From J005 sp964613235 (GTDB taxonomy: Bacteria; Pseudomonadota; Zetaproteobacteria; Mariprofundales; Mariprofundaceae): a DNA stretch of 30,983 nt. The stretch lies in assembly GCA_964613235.1 (NCBI GenBank), contig CAZTGM010000016.1, forward strand, positions 1 to 30,983, written 5' to 3'. Below, in pieces: positions 24,184 through 30,983 of the stretch; position 1 is the first letter of the stretch; each line of letters opens with the position of its first letter. Below the pieces are notes generated by a model, which was given only the letters and a program-made list of their open reading frames with translations, was not told the DNA's origin and searched no databases. The translations under genes were made by a program, and so were the position numbers.

Positions 24184-24861
24184 TTAAAAAACGAATTCCC
24201 GCTTTTTCGGTTGCCCTTCTGCATTTTGCAGCAGGGTTTCCACCAGTTTGATGGTTTTCTGCGTCATGCCCTGGCGTATGATGTGTACAATGGTCACGAC
24301 CGGGTTTTCACCGAGAAATGCCACGATTTGTGCCTGGGCATTGAGCAACTTCAGCAGATGTTCCGGAATCTCTTTCAGGGCTACGCCGAGCACCATGGCA
24401 TCGAAACCGCCCTGCAGCACCTCGCTGGTACTGACGACTTCGGCATCCATGGCATTGAGACGCAATACCGTTGCATTGGTGATCCCGTGTGCGGCAAGGT
24501 TTTTTTCGGCCATGTCAGCCAGTTCATCATGAATTTCACAGCTGACCACTTCCTGCGCTTGCATGGCCAGCATGGCCGTTAGAAAGCCGGTGCCGGTACC
24601 GATTTCCAGCACGCGTTCGTTACCCTTGAGTTGCAGTGCCTGCAGGATATGTGCTTCTTGCAGCGGCGAGAGCATTTCCTGATTGCATGGCAGGGGAATG
24701 TGGCCTTCCATATAGGCAATGCTGCGTACCTGCTCAGGCACAAAATTCTCGCGCGGCATGCTTTCGATCAGGTCCAGCGTGTCCGGATCAAGGATTTTGC
24801 CACATCGGATCTGGTATTCGACCATGTTGTGGCGCGCGCGTTCGAATGTTGCTGCTGTCAT
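24184..24861 (-). CDS. Protein-L-isoaspartate O-methyltransferase-family protein
   Basis: This 225-residue SAM-dependent methyltransferase has the nucleotide-binding motif VLEIGTGTGFLTAML (84-98). Its N-terminus, RHNMVEYQIR, and PRENFVP are typical of the PCMT family. The substrate-loop region reads EMLSPLQEA, where classical Pcm has a TISQP-type sequence. It therefore looks like the divergent PCMT-like group common in proteobacteria, and repair of isoaspartate is not assured. AGGAGGG lies about 10 bases before the ATG. It sits between rodZ and mltB with gaps of 71 and 83 bp, and a plausible promoter precedes it (24892-24920). Confidence 0.82.
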   Translation of the reverse strand: MTAATFERARHNMVEYQIRCGKILDPDTLDLIESMPRENFVPEQVRSIAYMEGHIPLPCNQEMLSPLQEAHILQALQLKGNERVLEIGTGTGFLTAMLAMQAQEVVSCEIHDELADMAEKNLAAHGITNATVLRLNAMDAEVVSTSEVLQGGFDAMVLGVALKEIPEHLLKLLNAQAQIVAFLGENPVVTIVHIIRQGMTQKTIKLVETLLQNAEGQPKKREFVF

Positions 24862-24891
24862 GTTGAACTGTCCCTCCTGATCAGGTCAGGA

Positions 24892-24920
24892 AATATGCTA
24901 TGCGAATAGCCTGATGACAA
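24892..24920 (-). promoter_or_regulatory. Possible sigma-70 promoter before the Pcm-like gene
   Basis: On the minus strand this reads TTGTCA, 17 bases, CATATT: five of six and four of six consensus matches. It lies in the 71-bp gap after the rodZ stop and about 30 bases before the ATG at 24861. It would let the envelope-gene run from the Pcm-like gene onward be transcribed separately from rlmN-mtnP-pilF-rodZ. The match is moderate. Confidence 0.4.
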
Positions 24921-24932
24921 GGGGTGGAATTG

Positions 24933-25874
24933 TTATGAAGGCACATCCAGTTTGTAATTACGCAGAACCTTTGTCTTCTTGCCAGCACTGCCAGCAGCGA
25001 TGACCACCTGTCCGTCGATACTTACCTTCAGCCCCTGGGGGCTGCCGGCATTGATGACAATGGATGTAGCAAGTGATCTGAATGAGCTGCTGCTGCCTTT
25101 TTTCAGTAAACGGTAAACCTTGCGTTCACCTCGGGATACGCCGTCATCAGCGACAAGGTAAACCTCCAGCCAGACATCGGACGTGATAGCTTCAAAGGTG
25201 AATTCATGTTCGGGGGTCGGCTCTTCTTTATGGGGCTCCTCGGTTATTGCTGTGGCTGCTGCAGTATCGTTCGATGCTGCTTCCGGTGGCGTCTCCGTGG
25301 GTGTTTCAACGTCATCCGTTGTAAGCTGCGCTGCGTTATCCAGCGGCATATCCACGTTGTCGCTGCTGTTTTCGACGACTGGCGCTTCATCTTCGGTCGT
25401 TACGGGGATATCCGGTACTCCCGTGACAGGTGCATCGGACACAGAGTCGATATGGTCATGACTGACTTGTGAAACGTTGAACAGGATGAACAGCATGATA
25501 AATACGGTGGCGGCGGCAAAGGCCCATTTGCGCGAAGGCGCAATGGGAGGGTCAGGAAACGTCAGCGGGCTGGTCAGGCGATATTCGCCGGATTTGATCT
25601 GTTCGATTTCCTGTTCCAGATCCAGCTGCAACAGGCGTGCATACTGTTTGAGAAAACCGATGGCATAGGCATCACCGGGCAATTGTTGCCAGTCGCCGGC
25701 TTCCAGTGCCTCAAGATACTGTTTGCGCAATTTTAGTCGATGGGAAACATCGTGGATGCTCAGTTGGTTTTGCTGGCGGGCCTGTTGCAGGCGTTGTCCG
25801 ATGTCGGCGAGCAATGAGTCGTGCTGTTGCGGTTGATTATGTTCGGGGGGGGATGTTTCAGGCGGTTTATTCAT
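24933..25874 (-). CDS. rodZ: RodZ-like cytoskeletal/cell-shape protein
   Basis: This 313-residue bitopic membrane protein has a cytoplasmic Cro/CI-type helix-turn-helix domain (about 22-92, with IGQRLQQARQQNQLSI and LPGDAYAIGFLKQYA). One membrane helix follows (about 116-134), then a long acidic Thr/Glu/Asp-rich periplasmic linker (about 140-224) and a C-terminal DUF4115-like beta domain (about 227-313). RodZ links MreB filaments to the wall-synthesis machinery and controls rod shape. The domain order is complete. The ATG overlaps the pilF stop by 8 bp. The pilF-rodZ order is shared with many proteobacteria, where ispG often follows; here a Pcm-like gene does. Confidence 0.88.
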   Translation of the reverse strand: MNKPPETSPPEHNQPQQHDSLLADIGQRLQQARQQNQLSIHDVSHRLKLRKQYLEALEAGDWQQLPGDAYAIGFLKQYARLLQLDLEQEIEQIKSGEYRLTSPLTFPDPPIAPSRKWAFAAATVFIMLFILFNVSQVSHDHIDSVSDAPVTGVPDIPVTTEDEAPVVENSSDNVDMPLDNAAQLTTDDVETPTETPPEAASNDTAAATAITEEPHKEEPTPEHEFTFEAITSDVWLEVYLVADDGVSRGERKVYRLLKKGSSSSFRSLATSIVINAGSPQGLKVSIDGQVVIAAGSAGKKTKVLRNYKLDVPS

Positions 25875-26628
25875 GGTTCCATTGTCCTAACAGCTCGTTG
25901 GCCCAAGCGCGGTCCAGGGCATTGGTGGTGCGATCCCGGAAAATGGTCAGTTTCATGATTGCCGCCTCCATTTTGCCTCGTTTATACAGCAGCGTTACGA
26001 GCATTTCCGTAATTTCCCGATTGGTCGGATACTGTCTGGCCAGCGACTCCAGTAGGGCAATGGCATAGTCCGGATGCTGCATCAGGGCATAGGCATGGGC
26101 TTCCTTGATTAGCGGCTGTGCATCATCAGGCCGCAGGCTGGCCGCCAGGCGATATTGTTTGATTGCCTCATCGTATTGCTGCAGCCCGAGCAGGGCATCG
26201 CCGTAATTCATTAATGCCAGATGCTGATTGCGGTAGCGTGGATCGGCCAGCGCCTTTTGGGCCTGTCTGGCGGCATCATCATAACGTTTGAGTTCAATCA
26301 ACAGGTTGGCATAGTTGTTATGCGTTTCCGGCCGGGAGCGGATACGCAGTGATTTTCGGTACATGGCTTCGGCCTTTTCGTTTTCACCGCGCAGGCGCCA
26401 GGCATAGGCCAGAGCATCCAGTACCTCCGGCTGATTCGGGCGCAACTTGTCTGAGAGCATGAGTTCTTCAAAAGCCTTGGGCAAAGCGCCTTTCTGCAAG
26501 GCATCAACACCCAGGCGGAAATGAACGTCGGCCTGTTTTTCAAGTTGCTGCGCGCTGGGGGAGGGTTTGCTGGCACAGCCGCTGAGCAGTGCCAGTACAA
26601 CAACGAGAGAAAACAGGAAGCGAAACAT
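25867..26628 (-). CDS. pilF: Type IV pilus biogenesis lipoprotein PilF/PilW, TPR
   Basis: This 253-residue lipoprotein has lipobox LSGC (C18) and about six tetratricopeptide repeats (about residues 33-235). Repeat landmarks include FRLGVDALQKGALPKAFEEL, NYANLLIELKRYDDAARQA and YGDALLGLQQYDEAIKQY. PilF helps the secretin PilQ insert and assemble in the outer membrane. Its place directly before rodZ supports this call. The ATG at 26628 overlaps the mtnP stop as TGATG. A GTG one codon earlier (26631) is also possible. Other pilus genes are not in the window, so a general TPR lipoprotein role cannot be excluded. Confidence 0.82.
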   Translation of the reverse strand: MFRFLFSLVVVLALLSGCASKPSPSAQQLEKQADVHFRLGVDALQKGALPKAFEELMLSDKLRPNQPEVLDALAYAWRLRGENEKAEAMYRKSLRIRSRPETHNNYANLLIELKRYDDAARQAQKALADPRYRNQHLALMNYGDALLGLQQYDEAIKQYRLAASLRPDDAQPLIKEAHAYALMQHPDYAIALLESLARQYPTNREITEMLVTLLYKRGKMEAAIMKLTIFRDRTTNALDRAWANELLGQWNHE

Positions 26629-27500
26629 CACAGAAAACGTTTGACCAGATGGAATATCGGCCGCAGGGCATCGTCATCGGCCGCTTTCAGGTCGGCAAAA
26701 ATGCCGTGTTGCAAGGCCTGGCCGCACTGACAGGCATGCGTATCCACGTTATCCTGCAGCAGGGCATGCAGCATGCGTTTGGCCTTGCGTACATTGGTCT
26801 GCATGATTTCGATCACTGAACTGACAGAAACATCTTCTTCCTCTTCATGCCAGCAATCGTAATCGGTGCACATGGCTACAGTGGCGTAACAGATCTCGGC
26901 TTCCCGGGCCAGTTTGGCTTCGGGCATATTGGTCATGCCGATGATATCCATGCCCCATTGACGATACAGTTCGGATTCGGCGCGGCTGGAAAATTGCGGC
27001 CCCTGCATGACCACATAGGTGCCGGTGGTATGCACGCGGATCTGCTGCGCATCGCAGGCCCTGATCAAACGTTGACGCAGGGCAGGGCAGACAGGATCAG
27101 CCATGGAAACATGGGCTACGACGGGGCCGTCGAAAAAGGTTGCATCACGACCATACGTGCGGTCAACAAACTGGTCGATAATAATGAAATCACCGGGTCG
27201 GATATCTTCCCTGAGTGAGCCGACAGCGGATACCGATACAATCTGTTGTACACCGACCTGTTTCATGGCGTAGATATTGGCACGATAATTGATGCGGTGC
27301 GGTGGAATACGATGGCCTTTGCCGTGGCGGGGCAGAAAGATGACTTCCTGTGTGCCGATTTTTGCCAGTGTCAGTGGTTCTGAAGGCTTGCCAAAGGGCG
27401 TATCGAGATCAATCGTATCAATGATTTCGATACCTTCCATATCATACAGGCCGCTGCCGCCAATGATGCCGATGCGTGCTGGCTGTTTTTCTTCCTTCAA
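26628..27500 (-). CDS. mtnP: S-methyl-5'-thioadenosine phosphorylase
   Basis: This 290-residue enzyme cleaves methylthioadenosine with phosphate to adenine and methylthioribose-1-phosphate. It shows GIIGGSGLYD near the N-terminus, LPRHGKGHRIPPHRINYRA, SVSAVGSL, and the base-site pattern GMTNMPEAKLAREAE with TDYDCW. The last feature favours methylthioadenosine phosphorylase over guanosine/inosine phosphorylase. The start codon is TTG at 27500, after GGAGGGGGG. No ATG lies upstream of the conserved N-terminus. It begins 12 bp after rlmN, so they are probably co-transcribed. MtnP would recycle by-products of polyamine synthesis and some radical-SAM reactions; RlmN itself does not make methylthioadenosine. 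Confidence 0.9.
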   Translation of the reverse strand: MKEEKQPARIGIIGGSGLYDMEGIEIIDTIDLDTPFGKPSEPLTLAKIGTQEVIFLPRHGKGHRIPPHRINYRANIYAMKQVGVQQIVSVSAVGSLREDIRPGDFIIIDQFVDRTYGRDATFFDGPVVAHVSMADPVCPALRQRLIRACDAQQIRVHTTGTYVVMQGPQFSSRAESELYRQWGMDIIGMTNMPEAKLAREAEICYATVAMCTDYDCWHEEEEDVSVSSVIEIMQTNVRKAKRMLHALLQDNVDTHACQCGQALQHGIFADLKAADDDALRPIFHLVKRFL

Positions 27501-27512
27501 TGCCCCCCTCCA

Positions 27513-28601
27513 TCAATGTTCGGCGGCCCGTGCTGCAGTTTCAGCTTTAAGCTGTCCGCAGGCGGCCATGATATCCTCTCCGCGCGAACGCCTTACCGTT
27601 GCACGAACACCTTTAGAAATCAAGCGTTGCGCGAATATATTCATATGTTCCTTCGAACTGCCAAGAAACGGATTGCCGGGATAGGGGTTGAACTGAATCA
27701 GGTTCAGGCGTTCGCGGGCAGGATTGATAAATGCCAGCAGCGAATGGATATCTTCCTCGCGGTCATTGACACCGGCAAGCATGACGTATTCCAGTGTGAT
27801 ATGGCGCTGTTTGCCCAACGGGTAGCGATTCAGACAGTCACGCAGGCGGGCAAGCGGATATTTGCGATTGATTGGCACCAGCCGGTCACGCAGATCATCG
27901 TCAGCAGCATGCAGTGAAATGGCCAGATTCACCGGATAATGTTCGCCCAGACGTTCGATTTGCGGTACCAGTCCGGAGGTGGATAGGGTAATGCGTCGGC
28001 GTGAGATCCGGAAATCGTCCAGCAGCAGGCGCAGGCTGCCGTGTACACCGGCCTCATTGGCCATTGGTTCGCCCATGCCCATGTAGACGATATGGGTGAC
28101 TTCGTTATGCAGTCTCTGTGGCAGGGGGTCACTGCGCAGGTCGTGTTTGATAGCCAGAATCTGTGCAGCAATTTCTGCAGCGGTCAGGTTGCCCTCAAAT
28201 CCCTGCGTGCCGGTATAGCAAAACGGGCAGTCGAGCACGCAGCCAACCTGTGAGGAAATACAGACGGTGGCGCGTTTGCTTTCGGGAATCAGTACACTTT
28301 CAATCTGTTTGCCTCGCAGGGCATGGCGTTTGAGCGAGAACACATATTTTCGCGTGCCATCCACAGAGCACTGGCGGCGCACCAGTTGCAACGATTCGCA
28401 TTCAATTTCCGTGGCCAGCCGCTGGCGCAGTTCGCGCGGCAGATTGCCCATATTGTCAGGATTCAGCACGCCCTTGTTGCGCCAGTCAAGGATTTGCCGG
28501 GCGCGAAAGGCTGGCTGTTGCCATTGCTTGAGCAACTGTTGCAGGGTGCCGGCATCGATACCGGCCAGCTGGTATGCGGATTGCACATGTTGATTTGCCA
28601 T
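27513..28601 (-). CDS. rlmN: 23S rRNA/tRNA (adenine-C2) methyltransferase
   Basis: This 362-residue radical-SAM enzyme methylates C2 of A2503 in 23S rRNA and A37 in some tRNAs. The iron-sulfur motif is CVLDCPFC (CxxxCxxC). GMGEPMAN, TLSTSGLVPQI and NLAISLHAADD follow. The resolving cysteine that forms the methyl carrier intermediate lies in DIMAACGQL near the C-terminus. The C-terminal spacing and that cysteine fit RlmN, not the resistance enzyme Cfr. I chose the ATG at 28601. An upstream in-frame ATG at 28649 has AAAGGA only 3 bases away and would overlap the divergent gene's start, so the start is uncertain by 16 residues. Confidence 0.93.
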   Translation of the reverse strand: MANQHVQSAYQLAGIDAGTLQQLLKQWQQPAFRARQILDWRNKGVLNPDNMGNLPRELRQRLATEIECESLQLVRRQCSVDGTRKYVFSLKRHALRGKQIESVLIPESKRATVCISSQVGCVLDCPFCYTGTQGFEGNLTAAEIAAQILAIKHDLRSDPLPQRLHNEVTHIVYMGMGEPMANEAGVHGSLRLLLDDFRISRRRITLSTSGLVPQIERLGEHYPVNLAISLHAADDDLRDRLVPINRKYPLARLRDCLNRYPLGKQRHITLEYVMLAGVNDREEDIHSLLAFINPARERLNLIQFNPYPGNPFLGSSKEHMNIFAQRLISKGVRATVRRSRGEDIMAACGQLKAETAARAAEH

Positions 28602-28647
28602 CAGCGAATTGTGACAGAGTTGGATGAATTGAGATAGCCTGCGGCAC

Positions 28648-29724
28648 ATGATTCCTTTGGCAACCGAACAGGCGATACCTGTATTGCATGATGATTTTGA
28701 TACGATGCTTCGCTTTGCGCGGGCGGTGTATGCATTAAAGGATAATGCGGCATACCTGCGTCAATTGCATGATGTTTTGCCGCCGGCGGCCAGGATCAGG
28801 CCATGTCGGCCCAGCGTGTTGATGGGCTTCGATTTCCATTTGACGCCAGCAGGCCCGAAATTGATCGAAATCAATAATAATGCGGGTGGTTTGTATATCG
28901 GACAGGATCATCGGCAACAGGATCTGTGGATGCCGCAACCGCGTTTGCCCGAATTGCCGGGGATGCTGGAAGAGCGCTTGTTGCGCATGTTTGATGCACA
29001 GTGGCAAGCGATTGCGGTCATGGATGAACAGGTCGAACAGCAGTTCATGTATCCGGAAATGTGTGCTTATGCCCGTTTGCTGCAGTGTGCCGGCAGGAAG
29101 GCATGGGTCGTTAACCCCGAAGATTTGCATCTGACAGATAAAGGTCTGATGTATCAGCAGCAATATATTGATGCTATATATAATCGGCATACGGACTTCT
29201 ATCTGGAAAGCGAGGCACTGGCTCATGTGCGCCGGGCCTATGAGGCTGGTCAGGTTACACTGAATCCGCATCCACGCAGTTATGCCCTGATCGGCGACAA
29301 GACGCGCATGGTGGATTGGTGGCGCGAGGGTTGGCTGGAGCACTGTGTGGATTCGACCGAACTGGCGCTAATTCGGCAGGTGGTGCCGGAAACTCGTCGT
29401 CTGGATGAAATGGATGCGGACGAAGCTTGGCAGATGCGCAAGCAACTGGTGTTCAAGCCGGCTGCGCGGCATGGCGGGAAAGGCGTCGTGCTGGGCAGAA
29501 GCATGAGTCGCAGGCGTTTTGAGTCGCTGGATCGCAGCGATACCGTGGTACAGCAACTGGTACCGCCGAGCTCCGTGCATGTCGGTGATCAGGAAATGAA
29601 GCTGGATATCCGCATGTATATGCATGGCCCGGAGCTGATTGCGCTGGCTGGCCGTGTCTGGCGTGGCCAGGTGACCAATTTCCGTCAACCGGGTAGCGGC
29701 TGGGTGACGCTTGATATCTGCTGA
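28648..29724 (+). CDS. Uncharacterised ATP-grasp-like protein, motifs in permuted order
   Basis: This 358-residue protein has no function I can name. Its motifs look like an ATP-grasp ligase with the order changed. GFDFHLT (60-66) and KLIEINNN (71-78), which resembles the metal-binding EIN motif normally at the end of an ATP-grasp domain, lie near the N-terminus. Later come LIGDK (about 214-218), the nucleotide-loop-like FKPAARHGGKGVVLG (about 269-283), the hinge-like QQLVPP (302-307), KLDIRMYM (318-325) and RVWRGQVTNFRQPGSG, after which the protein stops. Such an order is known for circularly permuted ATP-grasp proteins such as glutathionylspermidine synthase. It overlaps the next glycosyltransferase gene by 14 bp. 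No ribosome-binding site precedes the ATG, so the start is uncertain. Confidence 0.7.
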   Translation: MIPLATEQAIPVLHDDFDTMLRFARAVYALKDNAAYLRQLHDVLPPAARIRPCRPSVLMGFDFHLTPAGPKLIEINNNAGGLYIGQDHRQQDLWMPQPRLPELPGMLEERLLRMFDAQWQAIAVMDEQVEQQFMYPEMCAYARLLQCAGRKAWVVNPEDLHLTDKGLMYQQQYIDAIYNRHTDFYLESEALAHVRRAYEAGQVTLNPHPRSYALIGDKTRMVDWWREGWLEHCVDSTELALIRQVVPETRRLDEMDADEAWQMRKQLVFKPAARHGGKGVVLGRSMSRRRFESLDRSDTVVQQLVPPSSVHVGDQEMKLDIRMYMHGPELIALAGRVWRGQVTNFRQPGSGWVTLDIC

Positions 29725-30406
29725 TGCGGTATCACTGGCCATCATTATCCCCTGCCTGAATGAGGCAGCGGAAATCGACATATTATTGCAGCGTTTGCAG
29801 CAGATGCGATTATCCGGCGTGCTGTTTGTTGATGGCGGTTCCGAAGATGGTACCGTAGAGCGAATTCGCCGCGCAGGATTCGACTGTATTCAAAGCGAAG
29901 CGGGGCGGGCCACACAGATGAATGCAGGGGCTGCGCAATGTACGGCGGAGGTGTTGTGGTTCGTGCATGCCGATACCGGCTTTACGGCAAGCCATATCGA
30001 TGATATCCGGCGTGTTATGAGAAGCTCCGATGTGGTGGGGGGGCGCTTTGATGTGCGTCTGCTCGGTCGTCATCCAGTATTCCGTATTATTGAGCGGTTG
30101 ATGAACTGGCGTTCGCGCGTGACGAAGATTTACACCGGGGATCAGGCCATATTCGTGCGGCGCAATGTATTTGAACAACTGGGGGGCTTTCCCGAGCAGC
30201 CATTGATGGAGGATATCGAGTTATCCAGGCATTTGAAACGAGTCGGGAAAACCGCCTGTCTGTATCGACCTGTTGTTACTTCCAGCCGGCGCTGGGAACA
30301 GTATGGTATTGGACGAACGATCCTGCTGATGTGGAAATTGCGTCTGTATTACTGGCTGGGTATGCCGGCGGAAAAACTGGCAACAATGTATTATCATGTA
30401 CGCTGA
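29711..30406 (+). CDS. TIGR04283-type family 2 glycosyltransferase
   Basis: This 231-residue GT-A glycosyltransferase begins LAIIIPCLNEAAEI and continues with FVDGGSEDGT, GRATQMNAGA and the metal-binding HADTG. GDQAIFVRRNVFEQLGGFPE and LMEDIELSRHLK follow. These match the group that NCBI names TIGR04283 arsenosugar biosynthesis glycosyltransferase, although members also occur in organisms without known arsenosugars. The start codon is TTG at 29711. A stop at 29705 blocks any earlier start, and the gene overlaps the ATP-grasp-like gene by 14 bp. The sugar donor and acceptor are unknown. There is no long membrane segment, so it is probably cytoplasmic or peripheral. Confidence 0.85.
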   Translation: MISADAVSLAIIIPCLNEAAEIDILLQRLQQMRLSGVLFVDGGSEDGTVERIRRAGFDCIQSEAGRATQMNAGAAQCTAEVLWFVHADTGFTASHIDDIRRVMRSSDVVGGRFDVRLLGRHPVFRIIERLMNWRSRVTKIYTGDQAIFVRRNVFEQLGGFPEQPLMEDIELSRHLKRVGKTACLYRPVVTSSRRWEQYGIGRTILLMWKLRLYYWLGMPAEKLATMYYHVR

Positions 30407-30983
30407 TGTACGTGTCATCATCATGACCAAGGCGCCTGTGTCGGGGCAAGTGAAAACGCGCCTGATGACGCATTATACGGCCGATGAAGCCGCAGCCATT
30501 TATCGCGCCATGGCGACGGTCGTTATCGAACGGGCACAGTGTTTGTTTTGCGATATCTGGCTGGCCGCAGATGATCCGCAGCATGCGTTTTTTCAGACAT
30601 TTTCTTTGCCAGTCAGGGCACAGGGTGGAGGCGATCTTGGCTGGCGCATGACAAGGTTGATGCAGGAGCATTTCCGTCAGTGCGCCAAACCGGTGCTTTT
30701 CCTTGGCTGTGATTCCCCGCATATGCCCGATGTGCGTTTGCATCAGGCCGTATCGCAGCTGTTAGATCATGATGTGGTGATTGGGCCGGTGGAGGATGGT
30801 GGTTATGATCTGATTGCGCTGCGTGATTGCCATGCCGGCATGTTTGCGGATATTCCCTGGAGTACGGCAGATGTGCTGGAGCGGACACGCCGGCAGGCAC
30901 GTGCGCTGGACTTGCACTATTGTGAACTGAATTGCGGGTTTGATATCGATACGCCTGAAGACTTGTTACGCTCCGGTTTTTTA
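30396..30983 (+). CDS. TIGR04282/DUF2064 nucleotidyl- or glycosyltransferase, 3' end cut
   Basis: The gene starts at the ATG at 30396, overlapping the previous gene by 11 bp, and runs off the window without a stop after 196 codons. It begins YADVRVIIMTKAPVSGQVKTRL, which fits the DUF2064 N-terminal pattern with KxR in a nucleotide-binding loop. Later it shows LGCDSPHMPD, GPVEDGGYDLIAL, DIPWST and FDIDTPEDL. Family members are usually about 200 residues, so only a few residues should be missing. The TIGR04282 group is often found beside TIGR04283 proteins, as here. The activity is not established; a GT-A-like transferase role is likely from the fold. Confidence 0.85.
   Translation, partial: MYADVRVIIMTKAPVSGQVKTRLMTHYTADEAAAIYRAMATVVIERAQCLFCDIWLAADDPQHAFFQTFSLPVRAQGGGDLGWRMTRLMQEHFRQCAKPVLFLGCDSPHMPDVRLHQAVSQLLDHDVVIGPVEDGGYDLIALRDCHAGMFADIPWSTADVLERTRRQARALDLHYCELNCGFDIDTPEDLLRSGFL

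Noticed and set aside
27513..28601. Cfr-type antibiotic resistance methyltransferase
   Set aside because: Length, the C-terminal ACGQL motif and the placement with mtnP, pilF and rodZ fit housekeeping RlmN.

Overview
The window looks like a chromosomal stretch of a Gram-negative, respiring proteobacterium. It has c-type cytochromes with signal anchors, outer-membrane-type lipoproteins (PilF, RlpA), RodZ, a MltB-type lytic transglycosylase and a 2-oxoglutarate dehydrogenase route. By rough eye the GC content is in the low to mid fifties. An NrfD/FeS/multihaem module beside such a core would suit an iron- or sulfur-metabolising lineage such as the Zetaproteobacteria, but that is a guess and nothing here proves it. 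Genes are packed with 4-26 bp overlaps. The largest gap is 236 bp (13286-13521). I saw no tRNA, rRNA, CRISPR array, insertion sequence or phage gene.

Layout. (1) 29-3304, minus strand: a respiratory module of tetrahaem cytochrome c, four-cluster ferredoxin and NrfD-type membrane subunit behind a near-consensus promoter, followed by a membrane-bound monohaem cytochrome that seems to have its own promoter. (2) 3414-4805, minus: CCA-adding tRNA nucleotidyltransferase. (3) 4880-8952, plus: mdh-sucC-sucD-hemH; hemH appears to start at CTG. (4) 8947-10742, minus: a lipoprotein parvulin isomerase and an RsmF/NSUN-type m5C methyltransferase. (5) 10828-13285, plus: a CstA-family transporter and a YdcF-like membrane protein. 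(6) 13522-17469, plus: sucA-sucB, where the E2 protein appears to lack the peripheral subunit-binding domain; no lpd gene lies in the window. (7) 17480-28601, minus: thirteen genes in one direction, rlmN-mtnP-pilF-rodZ-pcm-like-mltB-rlpA-LOG-rlu-dacA-dat-HAD phosphatase-hslO, largely cell-envelope functions. (8) 28648-30983, plus: an unassigned protein with ATP-grasp motifs in permuted order, then a TIGR04283-type glycosyltransferase and a TIGR04282/DUF2064-type transferase cut by the window edge.

How the parts fit. Blocks 3 and 6 supply succinyl-CoA synthetase, malate dehydrogenase and E1/E2 of 2-oxoglutarate dehydrogenase, so most of the oxidative half of the TCA cycle is here in two pieces. 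Block 1 would move electrons between the quinone pool and periplasmic cytochromes, and haem demand makes hemH a sensible neighbour. Block 7 joins peptidoglycan cleavage (MltB, RlpA), trimming (DacA), possible D-amino acid supply (Dat), shape control (RodZ) and pilus assembly (PilF) with RNA and protein maintenance genes. Block 8 is the least explained and the best candidate for an uncharacterised pathway.
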